Assembly: GCF_013307205.1 (NCBI RefSeq)
Contig: NZ_CP028940.1
Location: forward strand, 481,683 to 545,682
Origin: Polynucleobacter arcticus
Lineage (GTDB): Bacteria > Pseudomonadota > Gammaproteobacteria > Burkholderiales > Burkholderiaceae
Length of the DNA: 64,000 bases
Direction of reading: 5' to 3'
How positions within the stretch are numbered: position 1 is the first letter of the stretch; each line of letters opens with the position of its first letter. Made by a program: the position numbers and the translations under genes. Below the pieces are notes generated by a model, which worked only from the letters and a program-made list of their open reading frames with translations, was not told the origin of the DNA and made no database searches. Below, one piece after another: positions 1-8,561 of this stretch.

Positions 1-2
1 AT

Positions 3-551
<549 letters not shown>

Positions 552-569
552 GTAACTTGCTCACTCTTC

Positions 570-594
570 AATAGCACGCAAAGCTGTTGCTATT
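570..594. terminator. Possible terminator between panC and the convergent small gene
   Basis: A perfect 7-bp inverted repeat (AATAGCA at 570-576 and TGCTATT at 588-594) sits in the short gap between two convergent genes. There is no strong T-run on either side, so a terminator role is only suggested by position. Confidence 0.3.
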
Positions 595-602
595 TCATGA
601 AT

Positions 603-902
603 TTAAGACTTCACCTTCTCAACCAGTAATGCTTTTTTATCGATGATCAGCATTTGCTCGCTAGGGCAAATTAGTATATTGCGATAGCGTAAAGGTACAT
701 ATTCATATGGACCACTACTGGCAACCTTCCATTTACTACCGTCATACAGGGTAAAGGCATCTCCCGGATTGCCATAAAAAGTGATGGGCTCCTTGATAGC
801 TGACTTGTAGCAAGAAATGCTGTCTTCTTTAGAGGACTGGGCAGGAGCCAGCGCAGATATAGACACTAATCCCAATAAAATCCAGGCTCTATATAAGAAC
901 AT
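603..902 (-). CDS. Small secreted protein of unknown function
   Basis: The 99-residue product is not recognised. It begins with a typical Sec signal peptide (hydrophobic residues about 5-18, cleavage plausible after ALAPA), so the mature protein of roughly 80 residues is probably periplasmic. The mature part has two cysteines (in SCYK and LICPSEQ) that could form a disulfide. Its ATG overlaps the stop of the upstream regulator-like reading frame by one base (TAATG), which suggests translational coupling in one transcript. Function is unknown. Confidence 0.6.
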   Translation of the reverse strand: MFLYRAWILLGLVSISALAPAQSSKEDSISCYKSAIKEPITFYGNPGDAFTLYDGSKWKVASSGPYEYVPLRYRNILICPSEQMLIIDKKALLVEKVKS

Positions 903-1294
903 TATTTTTTATGAGCTGAAGCCAGCGCTTCTGAGCAGTCTTTTAACCAAGAGAATCCCAACTTAGTTGGAGATACATATTTACGCCGTGCATCAATTTT
1001 GCAAACTTCAGCTTTGATGAGTTTTAAATCTATTAACTGCTTTGTAATTGAATGTAGCGTTGCTTGAGAGGCAATCTCTTACATTAGTATGAGATCCAAA
1101 ACAGAGAGGGGAGTGCCCTCCGCGTGTGCGCAGAGCACGGCTTCAAGCACCATGACCTGTTTGTATTCAGTCAATTTATAGCGCTTATTGATCTTTCTCA
1201 GGGCGTTAGAGAAATGCAGGTATTTAAAGCATATTTCGGACATACGATAATCGTATTCCCCGAAAGGGTATTCACCTAGAAAAATCGAAAACAA
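902..1294 (-). pseudogene. MarR-like regulator interrupted by an in-frame stop
   Basis: The first 71 codons (1294 down to 1082) end at a TAA at 1079-1081. The same frame continues for a further 58 codons to a TAA at 902-904. The full frame would encode about 130 residues. Its second half (IASQATLHSITKQLIDLKLI, then KIDARRKYVSPTKLG) looks like the recognition helix and beta-wing of a MarR-type winged-helix protein, and the first half matches the helices before it. The intact codon pattern on both sides of the stop shows a single nonsense change rather than two genes. The final stop overlaps the next ATG. It may be a decayed gene, a recent mutation or a sequencing error. Confidence 0.6.
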
Positions 1295-1390
1295 CTTTTA
1301 TATTTAAAAACGAAGACTATTTTAAATATTATAGAAAAAATAGGTACGCTACCGAACAATACGGCTAAGCATCAGTCAGGTCTGAGATAA

Positions 1391-1435
1391 AAAAACAGGT
1401 CGGAAATAGCGGTCTATAGCGCTAGAAACTGACCT
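1391..1435 (-). terminator. Likely terminator after the formyltransferase gene
   Basis: AGGTC (1397-1401) pairs with GACCT (1431-1435), and an inner TAGCG/CGCTA stem adds to it. On the minus strand the structure is followed by a run of seven T. The hairpin overlaps the last codons of the gene ending at 1414. Confidence 0.5.
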
Positions 1436-2346
1436 ACCTCTAGGTTCAATTCCTTTGCCAATTCAGCACCAGTGACCTTTCCTGCTCCACCTTTTGCCTT
1501 GAGGACCTCAATCTGTCCGCCATGACAGGCAATGAAGAAAGAGTCCAGGGTAATCTGAGTAATTTCTCCGGGCTTGCCTTTAACAGCGCCATAGGTGGCA
1601 GTGACATGCTTATGGCAATCGTAGATCTGTACCTTTTGCTCGCCTAACTTAGTCCATGCACCAGGCGCAGGATTGGATGCTCGGATGAGGTTATAGATTT
1701 GGGTAGCGTGGGTTGCCCAATGAATTTGAGCGGCATCTGCACCAAACCATCCCTCATAGTTAGCCTGTGACTCATCTTGAACTAACTCTTGATGTTTATT
1801 ACCTACTACAAGATCAGCAGCCTCAAGCAGTGCTTGAACACCTAAGGGGAATAAGTGATCGAAATAGATCTTGCCTAAGGTGTCATCGGGCCCGATGGAT
1901 ACCTCTTTTTGCAAAATGATCTTGCCTTCATCCAGACCATCGGATGGGCGGAAGATGGTGAGCCCAGTCTTTTCTTCACCCAAGGCAATTGCCCAATTAA
2001 TAGCGCTAGGGCCACGGTACTTCGGCAGTAAAGAGGGGTGGTATTGGATGGTCCCATGCTTTGGAATCTTACAAAGCTCTTGCGGTACGAACTGCAGGAC
2101 ATAGGCCATGATGCAAATATCAGCCTTGCTATCAATCATCGCTTGCACTGCCTCAGGACCCTTAAGGGAGGCAAATTGCAAGGGAGTTAAACCCCTTGCA
2201 ATCGCAGCCTCTTTCAGTACCTCGGGTTTAGTGGATTTAGGATTGTCAGGTGGACAAAAGACAGCGACCACCTCATCGCCTCGATCTAAAAAAGCTTCTA
2301 AAACCACCTTACCAAAATCCGCACTACCAATTAGCGCAACCCGCAT
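1414..2346 (-). CDS. Formyltransferase-family protein (Fmt/formyl-THF hydrolase-like)
   Basis: This 310-residue protein has the formyltransferase fold of methionyl-tRNA formyltransferase and of the N-terminal half of 10-formyltetrahydrofolate dehydrogenase. The N-terminal MRVALIGSADFG starts the Rossmann domain. HPSLLPKYRGPSAINWAI carries the folate-binding and catalytic His region, and a C-terminal OB-like domain starts near residue 205. A dedicated housekeeping Fmt would normally sit beside def. Here the gene directly follows a formyl-CoA transferase gene (stop and start adjacent), so a role in moving or removing formyl groups made during oxalate breakdown is more likely. That role is inferred. 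The substrate, formyl-THF or another formyl donor, cannot be settled from sequence. Confidence 0.8.
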   Translation of the reverse strand: MRVALIGSADFGKVVLEAFLDRGDEVVAVFCPPDNPKSTKPEVLKEAAIARGLTPLQFASLKGPEAVQAMIDSKADICIMAYVLQFVPQELCKIPKHGTIQYHPSLLPKYRGPSAINWAIALGEEKTGLTIFRPSDGLDEGKIILQKEVSIGPDDTLGKIYFDHLFPLGVQALLEAADLVVGNKHQELVQDESQANYEGWFGADAAQIHWATHATQIYNLIRASNPAPGAWTKLGEQKVQIYDCHKHVTATYGAVKGKPGEITQITLDSFFIACHGGQIEVLKAKGGAGKVTGAELAKELNLEVGQFLAL

Positions 2347-2347
2347 C

Positions 2348-3595
2348 TTAGATCACCTTATCGTGACGAAGAGAAATCAATTCATCAGTAGTAAAACCGA
2401 GCTCACTCAGAATCTCATCGGTATGCTCCCCCAGTAGTGGTGAGCGAGTGACATCGGTTGGGCTATCGGACATCTTTATTGGATTGCCAACGGTAAGGTA
2501 CTTGCCACGAATCGGATGATCTACCTCAACGACAGTACCAGTGGCTCGTAAAGAAGGTTCTTCTGCAATTTCTTTCATAGACAAAATAGGGCCACATGGA
2601 ATGTCGTATTTATTTAAAGTGTCCATTACCTCAAATTTTGTCAAAGTCGATGTCCATTTTTCAATCTCAGCAAAAATTTCCATAAGACGGGGCAAACGGG
2701 CCATTGCAGAGGAGTAGTTGGGGTCTGTAATCCAATCTTCGCGACCAATCACCTTGCAAATAGCCTCCCATACTGGGGCTTGAACTACGACATAAATATA
2801 GGAGTTTGGATCTTGCTCCCAGCCCTTGCATTTCAGAATCCAACCTGGCTGACCGCCTCCAGAGGCATTGCCGGCGCGGGGCACAGAGTCACCGAACTCA
2901 CCATTCGGAAACTGCGGGTACTCTTGCATAAGTCCATTACGCTCTAAGCGCTGTTGATCACGTAATTTCACGCGGCACAGATTTAATACAGAATCTTGCA
3001 TTGCCGCCAATACTTTCTGACCGCGGCCAGAATGGGTACGTTGATACAGCGCGGTCACAATCCCCAACGCTAAATGTAAGCCTGTACCGCTATCGCCGAT
3101 CTGAGCGCCAGTCACCATTGGTGGGCCATCATCAAAACCGGTGGTGGATGCTGAACCGCCAGCACATTGCGCGACGTTTTCATATACCTTGCAATCTTCG
3201 TAAGGACCGGGACCAAAACCTTTAACTGACGCCATGATCATCATCGGATTGAGCTCTTGAATACGCTCCCAAGAAAAACCCATACGGTCCAAAGCGCCTG
3301 GTGCAAAGTTCTCAACGAGAACATCGCACTCCCGAATTAGGCGCTCTAAAATTTCTTTACCGCGAGGCGTTTTGGTATTGACGGTGATTGAACGCTTGTT
3401 GTGATTCAGCATGGTGAAATACAAACTATCTGCATCGGGGATATCGCGCAATTGACCGCGAGTCGCATCACCCTCACCAGATTTTTCCACTTTAATTACA
3501 TCCGCACCAAACCAAGCGAGTAATTGCGTGCAAGTGGGTCCTGACTGAACGTGGGTAAAGTCGAGGACTTTTACCCCTTCTAATGCTTTTGCCAT
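2348..3595 (-). CDS. frc: Formyl-CoA:oxalate CoA-transferase, copy 1
   Basis: A class III CoA-transferase of 415 residues. In oxalate catabolism the enzyme moves CoA from formyl-CoA to oxalate, giving oxalyl-CoA and formate. The N-terminal [31 protein letters not shown] segment is typical. The catalytic Asp is expected in the [15 protein letters not shown] region, and the Gly-rich loop is seen as [11 protein letters not shown]. Length agrees with Frc proteins (about 420-430). It is clearly paralogous to the copy at 4253-5503. It starts after a GGAC Shine-Dalgarno-like stretch, and an extended -10 (TGGTAAAAT, 3636-3644, minus strand) lies about 41 bases upstream, so it may have its own promoter. 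The next gene follows without a gap. Confidence 0.9.
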   Translation of the reverse strand: MAKALEGVKVLDFTHVQSGPTCTQLLAWFGADVIKVEKSGEGDATRGQLRDIPDADSLYFTMLNHNKRSITVNTKTPRGKEILERLIRECDVLVENFAPGALDRMGFSWERIQELNPMMIMASVKGFGPGPYEDCKVYENVAQCAGGSASTTGFDDGPPMVTGAQIGDSGTGLHLALGIVTALYQRTHSGRGQKVLAAMQDSVLNLCRVKLRDQQRLERNGLMQEYPQFPNGEFGDSVPRAGNASGGGQPGWILKCKGWEQDPNSYIYVVVQAPVWEAICKVIGREDWITDPNYSSAMARLPRLMEIFAEIEKWTSTLTKFEVMDTLNKYDIPCGPILSMKEIAEEPSLRATGTVVEVDHPIRGKYLTVGNPIKMSDSPTDVTRSPLLGEHTDEILSELGFTTDELISLRHDKVI

Positions 3596-3729
3596 GATTA
3601 AAGTCCTAACAAGATTGAAATTTTGAATTTATCCAATTTTACCAGCGAGGGAATCTTAAGAAACTAGCTCTTAGTAACGCGCCTTACTCAACGGACAGAC
3701 AAGGCTATAACCCTGTTTTTGACCATAAA

Positions 3730-4158
3730 CTATGATTGAGGCCCCTCAAGATCAGAAATGCGCTTCTTGAGCGCCCTTTCTTCTGCAAAGCGCTCGGTCT
3801 CATCCCGAATCACTGCTGCCACTCCATTAGCCTGATGTTTTTCATCAAACAGCATACCCACAGTAAATGCAATCGATAGGGTATGGCCATCTTTATGCTT
3901 AGCAGGAACCTTTAACAATGATGTGCCATAACGCGTGGTCCCCGTTTCCATCGACTGGCTATAGCCGTCGTGATGCCTTTGGCGTTGGCGCTCTGGAACG
4001 ATAAGATCTAAAGTACTACCTAGCGCCTCTTCTTCTGAGTAGCCAAAAATTCTGGTGGCTGCCGCATTCCAGAGAACAATTTTTTCATGGGCATCAGCAA
4101 CGACGACCGCATCGCCAACACAGTCCAATAATTGAAGCAAATCTACAGTGGTTTTCAT
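3730..4158 (-). CDS. Single-domain PAS protein
   Basis: The 142-residue product is essentially one PAS domain: residues about 5-120 include DAVVVADAHEKIVLWNAAATRIFGYSEEEALG and the PAC-like end GVAAVIRDETERFAEE. A short helical, probably coiled tail follows. No kinase, cyclase or DNA-binding domain is attached, so it can only sense and pass on a signal through a partner, or act as a ligand-binding switch. It lies between the two frc genes on the same strand, just after a terminator, suggesting a link to oxalate or formate metabolism. The ligand (haem, flavin or small acid) is not evident. Confidence 0.8.
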   Translation of the reverse strand: MKTTVDLLQLLDCVGDAVVVADAHEKIVLWNAAATRIFGYSEEEALGSTLDLIVPERQRQRHHDGYSQSMETGTTRYGTSLLKVPAKHKDGHTLSIAFTVGMLFDEKHQANGVAAVIRDETERFAEERALKKRISDLEGPQS

Positions 4159-4195
4159 CTGGATAGTCTAAAGACTTTTTTACCTACTAGGGAAT

Positions 4196-4223
4196 AAAAA
4201 AGGCGCTCACTAGGAGCGCCTTT
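4196..4223 (-). terminator. Rho-independent terminator of the oxc-frc transcript
   Basis: A perfect 10-bp stem, AAAGGCGCTC (4199-4208) and GAGCGCCTTT (4214-4223), has a 5-base loop and is followed on the minus strand by a T-run. It lies directly behind the frc copy that ends at 4253 and separates oxc-frc from the PAS-frc-formyltransferase genes. Confidence 0.85.
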
Positions 4224-4252
4224 GAAGCTAAAACCCATGCTACGAAGTTTGG

Positions 4253-5503
4253 TTATACCGCTTTAGCAGTGTGCAGCTTAGCAATATCATCTGCACTGTA
4301 GCCAAGGTCAGCTAACACTTCGTCAGTGTGCTCACCCAATACTGGGGATGGCTTCACTTCGATCTCCAGATCAGAGAACTTAATTGGGCTACCGATAGTC
4401 AAATATTTGCCACGTACTTTGTGGTCAACTTCAACAATAGAGCCGCTCTTACGCAAGTCTGGAGATGCTGCCAATTCTTTCATGGAGAGAACTGGTGCAC
4501 ATGGAATATCGAACTTGCGGAGAATATCCACAGCTTCGTATTTAGTCTTATCCTTAAGCCACTCTTCAATGGTTGCGAAGATGTCAAAAATCTTGTCTTG
4601 ACGCGCTTCCGCAGTCATGTAGGTAGGATCTGTTGCCCACTCTGGCTTACCAATCGCACGAGTGATTGGCTCCCAAGCGTGACCTTGAATAGTGAAGTAG
4701 ATGTAGGCGTTTGGATCTGTTTCCCAACCTTTACACTTCAATACCCAACCTGGCTGACCACCACCACCAGCATTACCGCCACGTGGAACTACGTCAGAGA
4801 ATGTGCCATGAGGATACTGTGGATACTCTTCGAGGTAGCCAATTTTGTCCAAACGCTGTTGATCGCGCAACTTGACGCGGCACAAGTTCAATACTGCATC
4901 TTGCATTGAGCAAGATACCTTTTGACCTTTGCCAGTTTTTTGACGCTGCATCAATGCAGTCAAAATACCAATCGCCAAATGCATACCGGTGTTGCTATCA
5001 CCTAAAGCAGCAGCAGAAACTGTCGGAGGACCATCCCAGAAACCAGTTGTGGAAGCGGCACCGCCAGCACACTGAGCAACGTTCTCATACACTTTTAAGT
5101 CTTCGTATGAGTGGCCATCGCTAAAGCCTTTTACGGAAGCCATGATCATCTTTGGATTCAATTCTTGAATACGCGCCCAGCTAAAACCCATACGGTCTAA
5201 AGCGCCTGGACCAAAGTTCTCAACCATCACATCAGATGTTTTGATCATTTTCTCTAAAACTTCTTTACCTTCTTGAGTCTTTGTATCCAAAGTCAAAGAA
5301 CGCTTATTACCATTCAACATCGTGAAGTACAAAGCATCTGCACCTGGGATATCACGTAATTGGCTACGAGTCACGTCACCAGAACCTGGGCGCTCAACCT
5401 TGATCACGTCAGCGCCGTACCAAGCTAACAATTGTGTACATGCAGGACCGGCTTGTACGTGTGTGAAATCGATGATGCGAATACCGTCTAATGGTTTAGT
5501 CAT
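4253..5503 (-). CDS. frc: Formyl-CoA:oxalate CoA-transferase, copy 2 (next to oxc)
   Basis: A class III CoA-transferase of 416 residues, strongly similar over its whole length to the copy at 2348-3595 (same [18 protein letters not shown] opening, [16 protein letters not shown] and [11 protein letters not shown] loop). It charges oxalate with CoA from formyl-CoA, and Oxc downstream in the pathway then decarboxylates oxalyl-CoA. A good AAGGAG ribosome binding site precedes the ATG. It lies 85 bases behind oxc on the same strand and before a strong terminator, so oxc-frc is a two-gene transcript. As the copy cotranscribed with oxc it is the better candidate for the main Frc. The other copy may differ in substrate. 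Confidence 0.92.
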   Translation of the reverse strand: MTKPLDGIRIIDFTHVQAGPACTQLLAWYGADVIKVERPGSGDVTRSQLRDIPGADALYFTMLNGNKRSLTLDTKTQEGKEVLEKMIKTSDVMVENFGPGALDRMGFSWARIQELNPKMIMASVKGFSDGHSYEDLKVYENVAQCAGGAASTTGFWDGPPTVSAAALGDSNTGMHLAIGILTALMQRQKTGKGQKVSCSMQDAVLNLCRVKLRDQQRLDKIGYLEEYPQYPHGTFSDVVPRGGNAGGGGQPGWVLKCKGWETDPNAYIYFTIQGHAWEPITRAIGKPEWATDPTYMTAEARQDKIFDIFATIEEWLKDKTKYEAVDILRKFDIPCAPVLSMKELAASPDLRKSGSIVEVDHKVRGKYLTIGSPIKFSDLEIEVKPSPVLGEHTDEVLADLGYSADDIAKLHTAKAV

Positions 5504-5588
5504 GTTTGATTCTCCTTAAAGTATTTCTTAGTGTTGCTAAATGTATTCTTAAAATATTACTTACGTATTACTAATCGTTACCGATAAA

Positions 5589-7298
5589 TTACTTCTTACC
5601 AGCAGCAGTAGATGGATTTAAATTCGTTAAACGTCCACTTTCTGTACCAGCAGTTTCATCAATCACAGCGTTAATCAAAGCAGGCTTACCTTCAGCGATA
5701 GCCTTAATCAATGCTGCTTCCAATTCCGCGGGAGTAGTGACGTAATAGCCAACACCACCGAATGCCTCAATCATCTTGTCGTAACGGGCATTCTTCACGA
5801 ATACAGTTGGCGCTACATCTGCACCACCGGTTGGGTTGACATCAGTACCGCGGTACACACCGTTGTTATTGAAAACAACTGTAGTAATTGGTAAGTTGTA
5901 GCGACAAATGGTTTCTAATTCCATACCGCTAAAGCCGAAGGCGCTATCACCCTCAACAGCAACAGTCGGCAAGCCACTCGTCACCGCTGCGCCAATCGCA
6001 TAACCCATACCAATACCCATGATGCCCCAGGTACCGGAGTCGAAACGCTTACGTGGTTTATACATATCCACAATGGCACGGCAATAATCGAGAGTATTTG
6101 CACCTTCGTTTACCAAGTTCACATCCGGGTTTTGCTTGATCACATCACGAATAGCGCGCAGTGCGCCATGGAAGTTCATTGGTGAAGCTTCTTTGGCCAA
6201 TGTTTCTGCCATCTTCGCCATGTTTTTGTCTTTTTTCTCGTTGATCGCACTGATCCACTCATCAGCTGGTTTTGGTACCGCTGCAATTCCCTTCAAGAGC
6301 TCACCAACGCATGAACCAATGTCACCGATTAATGGTGCGTCGATTTGTACGTTGCTATCCACTTCGTTTGCTTGAATATCAATTTGAATAAATTTCTTAG
6401 GATCCTTGCCCCAAGTCTTACCCTTACCGTGTGCCAGCAACCAGTTCAAACGCGCGCCTACCAACAACACGGCATCGGCTTCAGCCAATACGAATGAACG
6501 AGCTGCAGAAGCAGATTGCGGGTGATTATCTGGCAACAAACCTTTAGCCATCGACATTGGTAAATAAGGGATACCAGACTTTTCAATCAAAGCACGAATA
6601 TCTGCATCTGCTTGTGCATAAGCAGCGCCTTTGCCCAAGAGGATCAATGGGCGCTTAGCACCCTTCAATACATTCAATGCGCGCTCTACAGCATCAGGCG
6701 CAGGAATTTGACGTGGAACTGGATCGATTACCTTGAAGATGGATTTTTTAGCTTCTTCAACAGGCATTGTTTGAGCCAACAACTGTGCAGGCAAGTCCAA
6801 ATACACGCCACCTGGACGACCAGAGACAGCCGCACGAATTGCACGAGCAAAACCAATGCCGATATCTTCGATATGGTTGATACGATATGCCGCTTTGCAA
6901 TACGGCTTAGCTGCATTGAGCTGATCCATCTCTTCGTAATCGCCCTGCTGCAAGTCAACGATTTCACGCTCACTCGAACCAGAAATCAAAATCATCGGGA
7001 AGCAGTTCACCGTAGCATTCGCTAGCGCTGTCAAACCGTTCAAGAAACCAGGCGCTGACACAGTCATGCAGATACCAGGCTTTTGAGTCATGTAACCTGC
7101 AATCGCTGCAGCGTTACCAGCATGCTGTTCGTGACGGAAACCAATGAAGCGCAATCCTTCAGCTTGGGCTAAACGGCATAGGTCGGTAATTGGAATACCT
7201 ACTAGACCAAAAATGGTGTCTAGGTCATTTGCTTTTAATGCATCAATGACGAGGTGAAAGCCATCAGTGACTTGTGTATTTTGATTGTCTGTTGTCAT
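5589..7298 (-). CDS. oxc: Oxalyl-CoA decarboxylase
   Basis: This thiamine-diphosphate enzyme splits oxalyl-CoA into formyl-CoA and CO2, the energy-yielding step of oxalate use. The 569-residue product matches the family length. It shows [21 protein letters not shown] at the start, the GFRHEQHAG segment with the cofactor-activating Glu, [21 protein letters not shown], and the ThDP-binding [19 protein letters not shown] with a downstream NNN. The frame is open upstream to 7421, but the ATG at 7298 gives the family's normal N-terminus. No clear Shine-Dalgarno is seen. A perfect TTGAC-N4-GTCAA palindrome lies about 160 bases upstream. Frc follows in the same transcript. Confidence 0.95.
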   Translation of the reverse strand: MTTDNQNTQVTDGFHLVIDALKANDLDTIFGLVGIPITDLCRLAQAEGLRFIGFRHEQHAGNAAAIAGYMTQKPGICMTVSAPGFLNGLTALANATVNCFPMILISGSSEREIVDLQQGDYEEMDQLNAAKPYCKAAYRINHIEDIGIGFARAIRAAVSGRPGGVYLDLPAQLLAQTMPVEEAKKSIFKVIDPVPRQIPAPDAVERALNVLKGAKRPLILLGKGAAYAQADADIRALIEKSGIPYLPMSMAKGLLPDNHPQSASAARSFVLAEADAVLLVGARLNWLLAHGKGKTWGKDPKKFIQIDIQANEVDSNVQIDAPLIGDIGSCVGELLKGIAAVPKPADEWISAINEKKDKNMAKMAETLAKEASPMNFHGALRAIRDVIKQNPDVNLVNEGANTLDYCRAIVDMYKPRKRFDSGTWGIMGIGMGYAIGAAVTSGLPTVAVEGDSAFGFSGMELETICRYNLPITTVVFNNNGVYRGTDVNPTGGADVAPTVFVKNARYDKMIEAFGGVGYYVTTPAELEAALIKAIAEGKPALINAVIDETAGTESGRLTNLNPSTAAGKK

Positions 7299-7432
7299 AG
7301 AATTTTTGTAGTTAATTACACCGCCCGAACGTACAACCTGTACGGTGCAATTTAGCTTTCGCCAACTGTCTCCAATTAAGTTATTAGTGGTGCCACGGGT
7401 ACCTAGAAAAATCCCCGTCAAGGCTGAATAGA

Positions 7433-7475
7433 ATCTTAGGGCTGGGGGTGGAGATCATCATTGACTTCGGTCAAT
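7433..7475 (-). promoter_or_regulatory. Crp/Fnr-type operator and candidate oxc promoter
   Basis: ATTGACTTCGGTCAAT at 7460-7475 is a perfect inverted repeat with TTGAC and GTCAA half-sites four bases apart, the form bound by many Crp/Fnr-family regulators. On the minus strand a TAAGAT -10-like hexamer (7433-7438) lies at the distance expected for a class II activated promoter, with the operator centred near -41.5. Transcription would start near 7426, giving a leader of about 128 bases before the oxc ATG. The Crp/Fnr gene lies immediately upstream. Confidence 0.6.
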
Positions 7476-7510
7476 TTCCCCTGAAATCCAGCTGTAACTA
7501 GGGTTTCTAG

Positions 7511-8128
7511 TTAAATAAAAAGCTCTTTGTGCTTTGTTTTTAAGCGACTTAAAGTCTCTGGGGATAGGTTGAGGTAGGCTGCCAGCTCCTTTTTAGGGAG
7601 TAACTCGAATAAGTCCTCGTATTTGCGCAAGAAACGCTCTACACGGCCGGGCGCATCAAGCATATGCAAAGTGATGGTATGAGCCATGATCTCACTCATC
7701 AAGCGCATCACCTCAAACTCAAAACTCTCTTTTAAAGGCTTATGGGCATCTAAAAACTCAGCCCACTTCTTAAGGGGCATGCGAGCAACACGAGCCTTGG
7801 TTACGCAAGCAATGCTATATGGAGCGGCCGTCTTGAGCCGCCAAGCTGCGTAACTCGTCTCAATATCTTTCTCGATAGCAAAACGCAAAATCATCTCTTT
7901 TGCATCAGCACTGGAGACGATCCGCTTCAAAATTCCGTCGAGCACGAAGTATTGCTCCATCTGATGGTCACCTTGATGGAGCAGGATCTCTGATTTTTTG
8001 AGGTCCGAGATTACCAAATAGCGCTCTAATTCAGCCATGGACTCCGGATCCAAGCTATTGAGCACTGAATTTTGGCTCAGCTGCAAACGAATCAGGTTTT
8101 TTTCGGGGTGCTTATCTAACGCAGTCAT
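7511..8128 (-). CDS. Crp/Fnr-family transcriptional regulator
   Basis: A 205-residue regulator with an N-terminal cyclic-nucleotide-binding-like beta-roll (residues about 15-120, including EILLHQGDHQMEQYFVLDGILKR). A dimerisation helix follows at about 125-155, and a C-terminal helix-turn-helix reads LPKKELAAYLNLSPETLSRLK. No cysteine cluster for an Fe-S centre is visible near the N-terminus, so it is not a classical oxygen-sensing FNR. The start has a close AAGGA ribosome binding site. It is encoded directly upstream of oxc on the same strand, and a Crp/Fnr palindrome lies between the two genes, so it probably controls the oxalate module. The effector is unknown. Confidence 0.88.
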   Translation of the reverse strand: MTALDKHPEKNLIRLQLSQNSVLNSLDPESMAELERYLVISDLKKSEILLHQGDHQMEQYFVLDGILKRIVSSADAKEMILRFAIEKDIETSYAAWRLKTAAPYSIACVTKARVARMPLKKWAEFLDAHKPLKESFEFEVMRLMSEIMAHTITLHMLDAPGRVERFLRKYEDLFELLPKKELAAYLNLSPETLSRLKTKHKELFI

Positions 8129-8207
8129 GAATCCTTAATCCTAGAGAAAGCATTGTAGGCTTTTTTAACCCTTTAATCAGATTCGAAGCTAGCCTGTGAT
8201 AGAATAG

Positions 8208-8403
8208 CGGGGTAGTGGTGCTTTATTGCAGTGCAATAAAGTTAAACGGGAAACACTAAACGTGTGCTGCCCCCGCAACGGTAAGTAAATACACCCTAAC
8301 TTTTAGGTGAGGATGTGAGGAGTCTGAGTAAGCCACTGTGCGTGTCAATTGCATGGGAAGGCCAGATTCTGAGATTTACTAGCCCGGATACCGGCCAAGA
8401 CAA
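8208..8403 (+). ncRNA. Cobalamin riboswitch
   Basis: The leader of the TonB receptor gene carries the conserved parts of the adenosylcobalamin riboswitch in order: a GGTGC start, an AACGGGAA segment, the core GCTGCCCCCGCAACGGTA near 8263-8282, GGATGTGAGGAGTCTGAGTAAGCC near 8311-8334, a GGAAGGCC block near 8356, and a B12 box (AGCCCGGATACCGGCC) near 8381-8396. Binding of cobalamin should switch off the uptake genes that follow. Confidence 0.93.
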
Positions 8404-8561
8404 GTGGAATTTTGCGGACGGGGATCTTCGCGCGCTAATGAAGCATCCCATGCCCGCACGGCAGGGATGACCAATTGACGCCTGAACTCTCAAATGTGAA
8501 ATTCTGTTCGACCCAGCTTACGGGGAAGTGAGCTAGGTAATTCGAAGGCAGAAAGTTCACC
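8404..8561 (+). promoter_or_regulatory. Riboswitch expression platform / btuB 5' leader
   Basis: This 158-base stretch between the aptamer and the ATG has no gene. It can form a GGAT-TTC / GAA-ATCC hairpin near 8420-8446. A second stem pairs ACCCAGCT with AGCTAGGT near 8513-8540, close to the ribosome binding site. Such stems next to the start suggest translational control, but the switching partner of the aptamer is not certain. Confidence 0.45.

Noticed and set aside
4328..4909. Open frame of 193 codons on the plus strand within frc
   Set aside because: It is the antisense of a strongly conserved CoA-transferase gene, with no ribosome binding site or recognisable features.
7299..7421. Upstream extension of oxc by 41 codons
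   Set aside because: The extra residues are unlike any Oxc N-terminus, and the ATG at 7298 matches the family start.
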